DNA of 64,000 nt from Aspidapion aeneum (GCA_963576565.1 OY755046.1:48354786-48418785); one strand, 5' to 3'. Shown: positions 20,987 through 32,835, counted from the first letter of the stretch. The notes: a model not told the origin generated them from the sequence alone. Numbers and translations are program-made.

Positions 20987-22558
20987 GTTATTGCCTAATA
21001 ATAGTCAGATTCGTCTTGAAGTTTTCTAGATTTTACGAAATTATTTACGAAAATAAGCAATACACTAGTTTACTGAATGTGCCTAAATGACTTCATTACT
21101 TGCTTTCTCGTCATCTTAGATAAACAATTTTCGACCACCCAATAATAACCAGATTACTTTTAAATTTTTGTGAAAAGTTCCGGATAAAGATAAGTCAATA
21201 AATTAAGAAATTTAGTAGCGGTAATAATCAGTATACTAGCCTGTCGATAACGCTTAAATATGCCTTCTCTGTCTTATTGGTTTAAACTTTTAGTCAAAAG
21301 ATAAAAATATCGTTACCTAATAGCCAGATAAGTTAAGTGTCAAAGTAAGACAAAAATGGGTCATGTAATTTTAAAAAATAATAACAACTATTTTACTGGA
21401 CATTAATGCCTTTAAATTCCGCTGTACCGCACATTTTACCACTGTGCATCAACTAGCTAGACTTCGTCACTTTTAAGACACTCAATCTGACAATTAAGGT
21501 CCCGTTTCCCTCCTAATTGCCTACCGCGCTCGCGCGCCGTCTGTGCCCGGAAAAGCAGTTTTCATCCATTTCCATCATTAGCGACATAAAACTACCGTTG
21601 CGCTCTCTAATGATAGCCAGATTACTGTCAAAGTTTCCTGGAAAGTGTCACGGCGAAAATGGGTCGTCAAATTAGGAAAACTTGTAACTGTAGGTAATGA
21701 GAAGCAAACGAGCCCATCGATTACGCTTAAAAAACTCCTATACATAGAACTGTCACTGCCTAATTATAGTCAGATTAGTATCAAAGTTTCCTAGAGGATT
21801 TCACGAAAAAAAAGGGGCCATTAAATTTTGAGAAATCAGTTACGAAAAAGAGCAATATACTGCCCTACTGAATGTGCCTAAATGATTTCATTACTGGCTT
21901 TCTACGTCATCCCAGATACAAAATTTTTGACTACCTAATAATGGCCAGATTACTTTTAAACTTTCCTGAAAAGTTCCGGGCAAAGATAAGTAAATAAATT
22001 AAGAAATTTAGTAGCGGCAACAATCAGTATCCTAGCCCGTCGACAACGCTTAAATATTCTTGCTCTGTTCTCTTGGTTTAAGCTTTAAAACAAACGATAG
22101 GGATAATAGCCTAATAATAGCCATATAAGTGTCAAAGTAAGACAAAAATGAGTCATGTAATTGAAAAAAATAATAACAACTATTTTACTAGATATTAATG
22201 CCTTGAAATTCCGCTGTACCGCACATTTTACCACTGTACAGCAACTAGCTAGACTTCGTCACTTTTAGACAATAAACTGACAATTAAGGTCCCGTTTTCC
22301 TCCTAATTGCCTACCGTTCGCGCGCCGTCTGGGTCCGGAAAAGCAGTTTTTATCCATTTCCATCATTAGCGTCATAACACTACAGTTGCGCTACCTAATA
22401 ATGGCCAGATTACTGTCAAAGTTTCCTGGAAAGTGTCACGGCGAAAATGGGAATTAGGAAAATTTGTAACGGTAGGTAATGAGCAGTAAACTAGCCCATT
22501 GACTACGCTGAAAAATTTCTCATTACTTGATTTAAAAATTTCCGACTACCTAATAATA
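20987..22558. repeat. ~0.78-kb satellite array, right part
   Basis: Two further units (landmark CCACTGTGCA/CCACTGTACA at 21,439 and 22,231) with the same internal order of motifs as the left part. The join across the BEL element is clean once one GAAGT is removed. Non-coding. Confidence 0.8.
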
Positions 22559-22804
22559 GAGAATTATTGAAATACAGCTAGGCTATAATTGTGCCAGGCA
22601 CTATTTTGACACATTCACATTGAAAACTGACAGTTGATCCTTCAAAATTGACATACCAAAGTCGAATTAAAAACTTTCGTCGTTTATTTTCAATTAATAA
22701 AAGAAGGCACTACTTATTCCGGTTCATATAGTAAACAAAGGCCGTGTGTTGAAAGATCACAGCTGATATTACAATTATAACCTGGCTTTATTTCAATAAT
22801 TCTC
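22559..22804. mobile_element. 246-bp MITE inserted in the satellite
   Basis: Ends are inverted: GAGAATTATTGAAATA at the left, and the same string reversed at the right. It is flanked by TA (22,557-22,558 and 22,805-22,806). Excising it restores the satellite phrase CTAATAAT-GTCCAGATTACT. A longer relative is at 24,398-24,756. TA target and size suggest a mariner-type non-autonomous element. Confidence 0.75.
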
Positions 22805-22960
22805 TAATGTCCAGATTACTGTCAAAGTCTCCTGGAAAGTGTCACGGGGATCAGGATCAGAAATAATGGTAATAAACAAGAGACTAACCATATCTAGATG
22901 CCCCGTATGTATGACATATTACAAGGTCTCTAGCCCTAGCGAGTGCGCCTAAATAGTTGT
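22805..22960. repeat. terminal partial satellite copy
   Basis: Contains CCAGATTACTGTCAAAGT and CTGGAAAGTGTCACGG of the satellite, then a degenerate relative of the 70-bp palindrome. The array fades out shortly before the bsh acceptor. Confidence 0.6.
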
Positions 22961-23003
22961 TGGTAAAAAATAGAAAACTTACCAATTAATTTTTTTCTTT
23001 CAG

Positions 23004-23173
23004 GCCACCCACACAAGCTGTCCATGGGTCTTCAGCGCGATGGCCAGATGGCGCCGCCAAGCTGTAGCTCAGAAATTTCCGGTACTAACTCCGACTTAAG
23101 CGACTGCGAAAGCGACATTGATGTTATAGGCGAGAGTACCAAGCAGGTTCCATATTCTTACAAAGGGGCTTAA
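23004..23173 (+). CDS. bsh: bsh terminal coding exon
   Basis: Follows the acceptor TTTTTTCTTTCAG. In the phase left by the upstream exon it reads GHPHKLSMGLQRDGQMAPPS, a serine-rich stretch, then an acidic SDLSDCESDIDVIGE motif and ends YSYKGA-stop (TAA at 23,171-23,173). It is much richer in G/C than its surroundings, which supports it being a real exon. The acidic SDxSDxESDID tail is of the kind found at the C terminus of Bsh/BSX proteins. The exon gives 56 codons counted from the split glycine. Confidence 0.9.
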
Positions 23174-23246
23174 TGTCCCGTACGGGACTATTGTGCAAAT
23201 ATTCGGTGTAAAAATGTTCTTTCTTTCTTTTTGTGTTGGATTTTTT

Positions 23247-23252
23247 ATTAAA
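23247..23252 (+). terminator. bsh: candidate bsh polyadenylation signal (ATTAAA)
   Basis: ATTAAA 74 nt after the bsh stop, followed by a T-rich stretch. In AT-rich DNA such hexamers are frequent, so this is only a candidate. An AATAAA near 24,835 is an alternative. Confidence 0.3.
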
Positions 23253-23302
23253 TCTCGTCAAAAATTAAACAAGTATTCCAAACTAGGGTCCGGGTAAAAG
23301 TA

Positions 23303-24020
23303 TACAGGGTGTCCCAGATAAGAGTAACTACATAAAGCATTATGGGGATTTGGAAACGGTAAGAGATATAAGTGGCGCTATTCCGAGTCCAATAAGATGC
23401 TGTATTAAAACTAAAACTATTTAAAGTTTTTTATAAAAATCAAGCAAAAGTTTTTCGAAAAATTAAAATATCGTCGCCATCGTGTAAAAAAATTCAATTA
23501 AACGTTGGACAGTGGTTCAAAACCCCCTAAAAATAATTTAAGCAATAATTAGCTACTATTATACTAAGATAATGGCCTATAGTAACTGTTTTTCATTGCC
23601 CTGAATTTGGTGAAAATAATCGATTTTAATGTTTTTTGTAGCTAAGTCACCTTGTGCATTTCATTCTATCTATCATTAATTAATGACCGATTTAACCAAC
23701 TGATTTATTCACAAGGATGAAGCTTTTAAACAGACCCAAACTAAAAACGACAGGGGTGCGCGCAATTTTTTTCAAGGGGTTCAAAAACTGGCATTTTCAA
23801 AAAACGTCTGCCATCTTTAATTTTAGCGAAATATTAATTTTAGTAATGGGGTCGTATAGCTTAAAGTTCTAGCTTTCCAACAAGCCAAAAGTCGCTGAAA
23901 TCGGTCCAGTAGTAACGAATCTATACCCAAAGAAAATGAATGAGGCAGTTTTATGCGGTTTTGAACTACTCTGCGTTGGTAGCTTTGTATTATTAAAAAA
24001 GTTTACTTTTGGTTTGGTAT
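23303..24020. repeat. dispersed non-coding repeat beginning CAGGGTGTCCC
   Basis: Begins ACAGGGTGTCCCAGATAAGA. A piece (AAGATGCTGTATTAAAA... through CGTCGCCAT) has a diverged match in a Wdr62 intron near 43,146-43,265. No ORF. The family is not identified. Confidence 0.4.
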
Positions 24021-24397
24021 GTACATATTTAAGTAATATTATATGTCTTACCGTTCTCGAAAGTCTAAAAATATATATTTAGTTGGGAATCGAAAGCGAT
24101 ACCATCGCTTTTACGAATTGACCTTCTGTCATTTATACTATTAGGATTGTAGTAGGTATTGGCACACATCTAAATAATGTATTTGTCCTTTGGTATGCCA
24201 GCTAAATACTTCAATTACAGATTATAGGCTCGTAATCCCGACGGTACCAAGTTCGATAACCGGTATCAAATTTTTCGATCTCGTATTTTACCTATTTTAT
24301 TTTAAATCAAGGAGTTTAATAATTTATTTATGGTAGTTTTATTCGTTTTTAAGTTAAGATGTATAGGTTAAAATAAATGAAAGTTTAAAAAATACTA

Positions 24398-24756
24398 GGG
24401 TCTTATTGGAATAAAGTCATACGGTAATAGTGCAAGGAAGTATTTTGACAGATTTACATTGCATGGTGACACTTGAAATGTCAAAATTGGAGTAACAAAG
24501 TCGAATTTAAAAATAAGTCATTTATTTATTTATCTTTAATTAAAGGCGGCAGTATTTGGGCCAGTAATGGGCCCATCCTTAAATTATGTAACGTCAAAAC
24601 CACTATCCATATTTTTTTAACTTAGTGCGTTACGTCATTTAAGAACAAGCCCAAACAAAGGCGTTATATTGAAAGATCATCTGTCAATCTTCCATTGCAA
24701 AACTGTCAAAATACTGCCTTGCACTATAGCTGCATGGCTTTATTCCAATAAGTCCC
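24398..24756. mobile_element. 359-bp MITE with long TIRs
   Basis: The left end GGGTCTTATTGGAATAAAG and the reversed right end GGGACTTATTGGAATAAAG continue as an inverted repeat of about 55 bp that includes AGTATTTTGACAG. It is flanked by TA (24,396-24,397 and 24,757-24,758). It belongs to the same family as the MITE at 22,559-22,804. Confidence 0.8.
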
Positions 24757-24868
24757 TACTATCTCTAGTCATATTTTACTAAAAACCAAAGATCTAGCTG
24801 TGTTGTATTCAATTGTAAATAGACTTTAGACAATAATAAATGTTTATAGTTTTAAAAAAAATTATTGT

Positions 24869-25114
24869 GTGTGCTTAAGACCACACGGCAGAAGTGTAAA
24901 CTTTAACAAGGCGAAATTAACAATACTGGCCCATAACATATTCTACAAAGCGGACCGAACCGAACTCTTCCGTGTACTGGCCTTCATCTGCATCATCATA
25001 TCGCTCGCTGAATGTTTCTCACAGTTCGTCGACTCGAGCCGATTTCACCCGAATGAGCGTTACATAGTCGAGCCTGACGGCTCTGTTCAATTCACTACTC
25101 ACAAAAACTGCTAA
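24869..25114 (+). CDS. unassigned open exon-like ORF, possible terminal exon of a small membrane or secreted protein
   Basis: An 81-codon open frame ending in TAA. It opens with GTG rather than ATG, so if real it is an internal/terminal exon entered by splicing; AG dinucleotides at 24,878-24,879 and 24,890-24,891 are possible acceptors, neither with a strong pyrimidine tract. The translation has a polar start, a hydrophobic segment (LFRVLAFICIIISLAEC) like a signal peptide or membrane anchor, then a hydrophilic tail with RYIVEPDGSVQF and a final THKNC. From about 24,951 the codons are strikingly C/G-ending, unlike the AT-rich surroundings and like the bsh exons. I recognise no family. It lies 1.7 kb beyond bsh on the same strand. 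Confidence 0.4.
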   Translation: MCLRPHGRSVNFNKAKLTILAHNIFYKADRTELFRVLAFICIIISLAECFSQFVDSSRFHPNERYIVEPDGSVQFTTHKNC

Positions 25115-27348
25115 ACGCGCCTAAAGTTTGAAAATAGTTAATTTTTCCTTATTTTTCTCTGACTGAAGTTGCGTAATATCAAATGAAAGCCTGAAATATT
25201 ATATCATAAAATAAGAAATACAGTTGATATATCAAACCTTTTCAACATCTAGCGTTGGCAGCTTGGTAGCCCCGCATCTAGACGATAGTCGTCGGCTTCA
25301 CTAGCAGAAGGTATCAGGTTCGCGTCTCGAATCCTGTTCAATCGACAAATTGGGGTTTGCAAAAAGGGCAAGTAAATATATGATAATAATACATGTTTTT
25401 ACGAATTAAAAGGTTCATATAGAGAACTGCGGGTTTATTATAGACCAAGAACCAAACCCTTAAACCCTGTATTGCGCCCTCGAAAATTTAAAACCGCAAA
25501 AATGACAAAAATTGAAACAGGGATTAATATTAATAATTAATTTTAAAGAAATAATGTAAACTTTTTTTTTATTATTATTATTCTTGAAACTACAATTATC
25601 AAATTACATTAATACAGTCTGAAGGGTTACCAATATAATAACAATGATTTCGTTAGCCTATATAATTATTAATATAATAATTTATTATAAAAAATTGACA
25701 CGGCAATCTAACACGCCTATAAAACAAACAAACGAAAATTAAGGGTTGTACAAAAAGAATTGCCATACGAGACCAAAATATACACGCAATAATAGCTACA
25801 TTTCTTTTACTAATTCTGACTGAGGACGCGTGATTGGCACAAATTTTTTATGAAAAATGCCTGTATAGATCAGTGCAGATACTTTTCAAAAACGCAAAAT
25901 ATTAAAAACAGCATAAAAATTGACTTTGAAACATTGTTTGTAGTATATTTTGAGGTCAATGCGCTATTTTTAAATGAAAAAAAATAAATGTATTTATTTT
26001 TGTTGACCTTGAAAGACGTCAAAATTATCTTTTAAAAAATGTATGTCATAGACATAAATAAAAAAAATTACTTTAAATAACTTTCCATTAAAAAAAAGTA
26101 GGTTGACCTCAAATCACCATCAAATGATGTCTCAATGTCAAAGTCAAGGTGATACTTTGGTAAATAATTATAAAACCTAAATGTTTTGCCTGAAACATCA
26201 TCGAGAAATTTTGGGGTCCCGGTATTTATGACACCCCTTGTATAAATATCATGTAGTGGGTAAAATTTGGTAACTTATGGCAATCTTTTTTTATAAAAAT
26301 AAAAGTCAATTGACTTTACAGAACAGTCAAATACGACTTTTTAGGTAAAAAAATAACTGTACAAATAAAAACTACATAAAACGCGTTAAAACAATTTTTA
26401 TAAAATGAGGTTAAAAATTGTTTGGCTTATTTTCGCAAATGAAAAAAATATTTTCCTAATAAATACTAAATAATATTAAACAGTAGGTATATTTTTTATA
26501 TTTTTAGACATGTGACGTTTAGGTTGATGTTATTTCAAATTTAAAAGTGCTTGAAATTTTGGAATAATAAATTACCTAGTGTACGCAAGCAAATAGCAAC
26601 GCAACATTTAAATTAACAAAGGTATAACCGACAACAATTAGTTCTAAAAAAAAACAATCCTCAAACGTTTTAAAATACAAAAATGTAAACGGTAAACACC
26701 GAAACGACCAAATATATGTATGACACTCCAAAAATCCTAATCACAAAATTACTCTTTTTTATTCACCCTGTATACAAAATATTAAATTTTCAAATATTGA
26801 GTGAACCACCAAAAACATGAAACTTTTCTTTTTACGCAAAATCACGCATGTACACTTGAAAAAATAATGCTTGTTTAAAATTTTCCATTGTATTTAGTTT
26901 CAAATTTTTTATTGTACTGACCAGTATTGTGGGCATGCAAATTTTTTTTATAGGATATAATTATTGGGTCAATTTTGAGAAAAAAACTTTAAATGAACTT
27001 AGGTATGCCCTAAACGTCTTAACTTTGAGATACAGGATTAATTAAATTTTTTATATGAAAACTGAACCAAATAATGATAGTTTATAAAATAATTTTTATA
27101 AAAAAACAGTGGCATACCATTATTTTCTTCAAAAATACCGAGATAAATTACCACACGAACGCTACTGGTCAAAGCAAAAAAACAAGTTAATATCAGAAAA
27201 GGCCTCTTGATGAACAGAAACTGTGTACCAAATTTCACAAGAATATCTAGAGCGGTATCACAGATATTACTAAAAAAAGAAAGTTTTTGAAACCCTGTAT
27301 GTATGTCAAAATTTAAGACGTGTAGGACATAATATGTTCTAGTTTTTT
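25115..27348. other. intergenic AT-rich DNA
   Basis: No gene seen. It contains simple ATT runs near 25,570 and short fragments of repeat families (for example GACACCCCTTGTATAAATA near 26,227 and CACCCTGTATACAAAATATT near 26,764). Confidence 0.5.
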
Positions 27349-28392
27349 TCTGGTATACCGACGGATCTAAAATGCTATCAGGCGTTGGATCTGGAGTTTT
27401 TAGTATTCAAGAAAAAGTCGAGTGCCCAATAAAAAACACAATAAATAAAAGAGACAATAAAAAACTTCTCCGACAGTCAAGCAGCCTTAAGAGCGCTTGA
27501 TTCCTATACGGTCTTATCGAGAACCGTGAGGAGCTGCAGGGATTCGCTGAATGCGCTTGGTAGCGCTAACAATGTGTAGGTGGAAGAACAGACATCCGCT
27601 TCTGGGGCTTCCTAAAAGCGAATGAACTGAATCTCGCCCATTGTAGAATACCTTTTTTTTCTACAATAAAGACCTTTATTATTATTATTATTATTAGTAT
27701 GAATACCAGGGCATTCATTCACAAGAGAAATGAGGCCGCAGACCTAGCAGCGAGGGAAGCGGCATCTGCCGAATTTTTTGGCCCCGAACCAGACTTGATG
27801 TGTCATTAGTATGAATACCAGGGCATTCTGTGCACAAGAGAAATGAGGCCGCAGACCTAGCAGCGAGGGAAGCGGCATCTGCCGAATTTTTGGGCCCCGA
27901 ACCAGACCTGGGGATATCAAACAGTGCTGCTTACTCAACCATAAAAAATGGATAGAGAATAGCTTCCAACAATATTGGATAAATATACCAGAACTTGCTC
28001 ACTCTAGAGAGTTCATTAAAGGATCTTGTCGAAACAGAGCCAGGAACAACATTGGACTTAACAGCCAGGAGATACGTATAGTGACTGGTCTTTTTACGGG
28101 TCACTGTCGACTGAGAGTACCCATGCACAGAATGGTACTAACAGAAGAGACCGAATGTAGACTTTGTATGGAGGATGGCGAAACAGTCAGACATGTACTG
28201 TGTGAATGTCCAGCTATTGCACGCTTACGTCAGAAGACTTTCGGAACCCAAACTGATAGACGGCCTTTTTGAAGGACTAGGCATACAGTGGTGAGAAATC
28301 ACTCAAAAGTGTGCCACAATATACCCACTGGTGGTCGCAGTGGAAGGGCTACAAGGCCCAATCACGTCTGAATCATCATCAATCATCATCAT
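27349..28392 (+). pseudogene. decayed LINE 3' part: RNase H and C-terminal zinc region
   Basis: The plus strand reads in broken frames: YTDGSKMLSGVGSGVF (RNase H start with its Asp), SDSQAALRAL (second motif), NEAADLAAREAA (third motif), then SRNNIGLNSQ-like linker, VTGLFTGHCRLR, CRLCMEDGETVRHVLCECPA and ARLRQKTFG. This order is that of the RNase H domain plus the CCHC-like end of Jockey/R1/I-type LINE ORF2. Stops and frameshifts break it. It ends in a short ATC/CATCAT tail (28,371-28,391). An inserted ATT-rich tract lies at 27,653-27,696, and a ~112-bp segment (27,693-27,917) is tandemly duplicated. Confidence 0.8.
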
Positions 28393-29579
28393 GAAGTTTT
28401 TTTCTCAAACTAGACCAAAAATTACCTACTTAAATATTAACATGTTATTCAGTATCATCCTATATGTACGTATGTTGTACACTCGCCCAATTTTTTAATG
28501 TCCTCTTATTTTTCCTACATTTGTAGAACACAAAGAAACAGTGCGTTGTCGGGCAACATCGCATAGTTTAAAAGAAGCATCATGATTTATAAAACAATTT
28601 TCTTAAGCATTTTTTATAGCCTGTTGAAATTTTGGGTTTTTCAGACAAGTTTAGTAAATATTCGGATGACATTAAAAAAGTAGGCGACCGTACACAAAAA
28701 AATATTGGTACAAATGCCGCATGTCTTGGTCCACCCTATAATTAAAAATATTTTCACGCATTTTGTTTAAATTCCTAATTTAAATTTCCTTTAATTCCTG
28801 TCATCGAATTCCTCTGGTTTTTCTAATGTAGTTATTTAATTAATTTCTAGTTTGGCTCAAAAATATTTACTAGCGTTTCTATTCTAGAATTATTTATTAA
28901 CCATAAGAATTTTTAACAGCCATATTATTAAAAACTGGAATGATTTTTTTTATTTTTCTAAAAATGTATTTTTTTGGGAATAAGAAAAACACTGGTGATG
29001 TTTAAATTTGTTAAGGGTCCATTATTTTACCTGTATCAAACCCTTTTAACTTAAAATAAAAAAAAAATTAAGATTTTTTTTCTTTCTGTCTAAAAATACA
29101 TTTCTTAAAATGGACCCTTAATTTTTATATAAAATGGTGATGATTATTTTTTTGTTAAGTTTTTACGTAGCTGAAGTAATATAATAACCTTTTAAAATCT
29201 TAACGTCTAAATTTAAAGCCAAAAAACCTTGCACTAAATTATTTTATCAATAATGAATTATTAAAATCTACAAGAAATTTAAATTAACACTTAAATTCAT
29301 TAATATATAAAAAATTTATTAAATTAGGCAGGTAGGTTAAGAAATTATTCATTATATTATATAAATTTTAATTTCAAAAAGTTTAGGTTAAAACTAAGTG
29401 GATTAAAAAACGTTTTTACATAAAATAAAAAATCACAGTAACAACTCAAAATATTAATATATATACTTAAACGACGATGTCCAAATCTGGGGTAATAAGT
29501 TCAAGTCAGATCTTCCAACAAAAAAAAACAATACACTTTTGAAAACTATGTTGACAAGAAATAAGTGTAGTGTATTTAA
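28393..29579. other. intergenic AT-rich DNA
   Basis: No ORF, exon or clear repeat unit recognised. Confidence 0.5.
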
Positions 29580-29930
29580 AAGCTGACGTACTACGGCAAA
29601 ATTTAATAGTGCCTTTTTGTCAGAGTTAAAAAAACAAAACTTATGACTGTGTCATTTTAGGAAAAACTGGGTGATAGCATTCAAAAGAGAAGTAAACATT
29701 TTATATACCTCCTAAAAATTCCAAAACAATTGGACAAAAGATAGTCTAGAAATAAATTTTAAAATTTGTATTAGTGTAATTCATGTATCAATTTCAAAAT
29801 TGAATTCTAGACTATCTTGGGTATAAAATTTTTAGGAAGTATAAAACTCTATTTTGAATGTTGTCAGACAGCTTTGCCTAAAATTTTATAAAAAAATCGC
29901 CGTAGCGTATAAGCAACGACATAGATTAAA
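29580..29930. repeat. inverted-repeat element of about 350 bp
   Basis: Two arms meet near 29,770. AGATAGTCTAGAA (about 29,739) recurs inverted as TTCTAGACTATCTT (29,803-29,818), CCTCCTAAAAATT recurs inverted as AAATTTTTAGGAAG, and the outer CTACGGC (29,590) recurs inverted as GCCGTAG (29,900). The arms are imperfect and have no coding content, which is MITE-like. The exact ends are not resolved. Confidence 0.6.
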
Positions 29931-32009
29931 GTTTTCATGTAGACCACTAAAATTTTGATAGTGTAGAATCAGTTTCTTTATACAGGTTTAGGTGGTTGTT
30001 AAATTATTGGCCACTACTTTATATCTATATAGTGTCCCATTTTCGGGGGTTTCCAGAACTTCGAGGGTAAAAAGAACAAAAAAATGACTTCCCATTCGTG
30101 TTACTTACAAGAACAGTTTTTAAAACCGCCGTAACTTGCCAACATGAAGTGACATTTCTTAACTAATCTAAAAGTATTTTCCAGAGAATCTTGATGGAAA
30201 GAACCCATTGGAAGGCATAAAATTTTATTCTTAAGTTTATTCCAAATCCGAATTATTGATCTGATTGGTTTTTGCCACCCATCAATAAAATAAAATAAAT
30301 TTATGACATCTTACCACTGTTAAGCCTGTAAATTTTCTACTGTTTAGTTTTGGTAAAATTTGGCAAAAAAATCTAAATGAGGTGAGTTTTTGGAAAAGGT
30401 TCATTTTTCCATCATTCGGAAATTGAGAATTTGAATTTGAAAGGTCAAAATTTCTGTCAAATGTCAAATCCCTAATTTTTGTACTAGCTATCATGGACGT
30501 ACTTAGCAATTATTGTACAGCAATAGTATTTAAAGATATGTATGTTATTTTAAAGTCCTTTTTGTACCCAATGAAAATGATAGCTAATTCCATATGTTCT
30601 AGTATTAGCCAATTTATTTGGTTTAAATTGTATAGAATTGTCTATAAGATAATTTCTGGTGCTTTTAAGTAAATGTAGAACATCATAGATTATGCATATT
30701 ATCTTTCCGTTTACTCGAAAAGTATATGGAAAAGGTTGGACTGTATTTTCCTAACTAAGTTGCTTCAAAGCAACATAATTGCTCGGAGCTTGATCACACA
30801 TGTTATTGAATATTTTCTTAGTTTGAAAAAGATGCAGTTTACTTTACAGAAAAGTACTCAACCATTTTGTTTTCACTGTTTACATGACTAGCTTCCCTTA
30901 CTGATCCTTCCAGTATCGCTTTTCTTCAAATAAGGAAAAAACTTCCTTAAATACACGCATCTGATTAGTCCATGCTTGTAACTGCTCTCACGTTTCATTT
31001 TTGTTTAAATATTTGTTTTTGTTTATCTTATCAAGAACCACTAGAACAAATTTTATTAAAAATAATGTCATCTGTGTCAAAACTGAGAGAAATTAGATGC
31101 GCCAACCAATCAAATACGTGTATTAGAAAGATATTTATCGTTTCTCTTCTATTTAAAGAATAACGATACAAATGTTCGTAACCACAAATTTTGTATTTTT
31201 GTTCCTTAAACTGCAGAGCCTTGCTTAAATAAATTTAAGACAACTTGTTTAATTTTCAATTAATTTCAGCAAATGCAAGCACAGATATCATCCTCATACA
31301 TTCTCTACACATCAAGTCGAAGGTACTCCAATACTGGTTCATTCACTTTGGGCTCCAAGGCTATATGGCAACTCAAAGACATTTTGTATGTAACAGTATA
31401 ATCTTGCACTTCTTTAATATAAAGCAATGTTTTTTCGATTGTCCAACTCTTGCCGCTAGGTTTTCTATTAATATTCCTAATTTGAGAACGCATAAAATGC
31501 GTAGTTCCTTCGTTAAGATTTCTCAATTAACTTAAAATTCCAGCACCATAAAGTTCTTTTAAAGTTTAGTATCGACTCTTCTCTTTGCCAATGGCAGCTT
31601 TCATTCAGTTTAGATATTTTCGCTAATGTATTTCAATAAATCCTATTCATTATTGATTCTCGCTTAGTTAAATCTTTACCTTTAAGACCCAGTTTCCTTT
31701 TAGTAAAAAAATCAAATTTTAAATAATTCACACATACTTTAGGTAAACTTTTACTGTTTTAGTCTAAAGAGTCATCAGACTAAACTTAATTGCCAGATAA
31801 AAAAAACATAAAATATACATCATTTTGGTTCAGTTTTCCCTTATCAAATCTGTAATTAAAAAAAATTACCCAGGTGAATGAATTTAAAAAAATCTTTAAG
31901 TTTTCGATTGCTAAAATGAATAGGCTAAGAGTCTATTGCAGTATTTAATTTAATTATGTTCGTTGTTCCAAAATTTCTTCAAACTGACACCTTCCTTAAT
32001 TCTCTGAAA
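29931..32009. other. intergenic AT-rich DNA
   Basis: No gene. A piece near 31,055-31,145 (AATAATGTCAT...AACTGAGAGAAATTAG) is related to 40,970-41,045 in a Wdr62 intron, so it is a dispersed repeat. Confidence 0.45.
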
Positions 32010-32555
32010 ACGCCTGACTTTAAGTACTACCTATTCTAAAAACATTATATTCCCGAAACACCCAGTTATTAGAAAATGGTGGATGTAGTATACTACGGTT
32101 TTATTAGTGGATAGTTGGCAAAATCCAATAGGTTTTTTTAAATTTTTATTTCATTTCTTAAAATTGCTTGCTTTTGTCCTTAAAACCGCCTTTGAGTACT
32201 ACCCGTTCTAAAAACATCCTATTTTCAAAACACCCTGTTCTTAGAAAATAGGGGGTGTAAAACACTACGGACATAATATACTAGTCAAAATAGTTCTCAA
32301 AAGTGTTGATTAGTTCTTTCTTTTGAAGATTGATTGATGTAATTCAATTTGTAAACGATTTCTTCCTTCAAGTACTATTCATTCTAAAAATATTAAATCC
32401 CCGAAACACCGTGTTCCTAGAAAATAGTGTCTCACGCTCAAAGCACCTGACTTGTATGACTGACTATATAACTCATTCTAAAAATATTCTATTCCCGAAA
32501 AACCCTGTGTAGGACACTACGGATAAACTTGTCAACATAGTTCTCAAAACTGTTC
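32010..32555. repeat. ~175-bp degenerate tandem repeat next to the Wdr62 3' end
   Basis: Three to four diverged units. TTCTAAAAACAT(T/C) followed by CCCGAAACACCC-like and AGAAAATAG-like strings starts near 32,035, 32,210, 32,383 and 32,476. It ends about 80 bp from the Wdr62 stop codon, so it may overlap or bound the 3' UTR. Confidence 0.6.
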
Positions 32556-32562
32556 GATTTTT

Positions 32563-32568
32563 TTTATT
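32563..32568 (-). terminator. Wdr62: candidate Wdr62 polyadenylation signal (AATAAA)
   Basis: Minus-strand AATAAA about 67 nt after the stop codon, in CCACAATAAAAAAAATCG. Position and sequence fit, but the region is AT-rich. Confidence 0.45.
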
Positions 32569-32634
32569 GTGGAGGTATGTATGGAATTACACAATTCAAA
32601 GAATAATTTCAAAAAATATACCTGTCTCTGGACA

Positions 32635-32835
32635 TCAAATATTGGCATTGTGTATTTTTTGCTGCATCATGTCGAGTAAAATGTCGGAATACTGCTGCAT
32701 AAGATCTATGACACTGTTGGTACTACTGCATCCTTTAGACACCAGGTCGTTCAGTTTTTTAATGGCGTCAGTTTGGTTGACATCAACGTTGCCATTGTTT
32801 TGTTTCAGTTCGTTGAATATGCAATCATGCACCAC
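32635..32835 (-). CDS. Wdr62: Wdr62 terminal exon (visible exon 28)
   Basis: Reads [65 protein letters not shown]-stop (TGA at 32,635-32,637). The last helix matches the C-terminal homodimerisation helix reported for WDR62/MABP1. Acceptor ATTCTTATTTCAG. Confidence 0.92.
   Translation of the reverse strand: MVHDCIFNELKQNNGNVDVNQTDAIKKLNDLVSKGCSSTNSVIDLMQQYSDILLDMMQQKIHNANI

Noticed and set aside
24183..25345. tRNA-like strings (GGTACCAAGTTCGATAACC near 24,249 and CAGGTTCGCGTC near 25,317)
   Set aside because: B-box-like pieces only. I could not draw a full cloverleaf with acceptor stem, so no tRNA gene or SINE is claimed.
28081..28272. Small ORF with a CxxC...CxxxxH-type end as a host zinc protein
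   Set aside because: It is the C-terminal zinc region of a LINE ORF2, in line with the RNase H remains just upstream.
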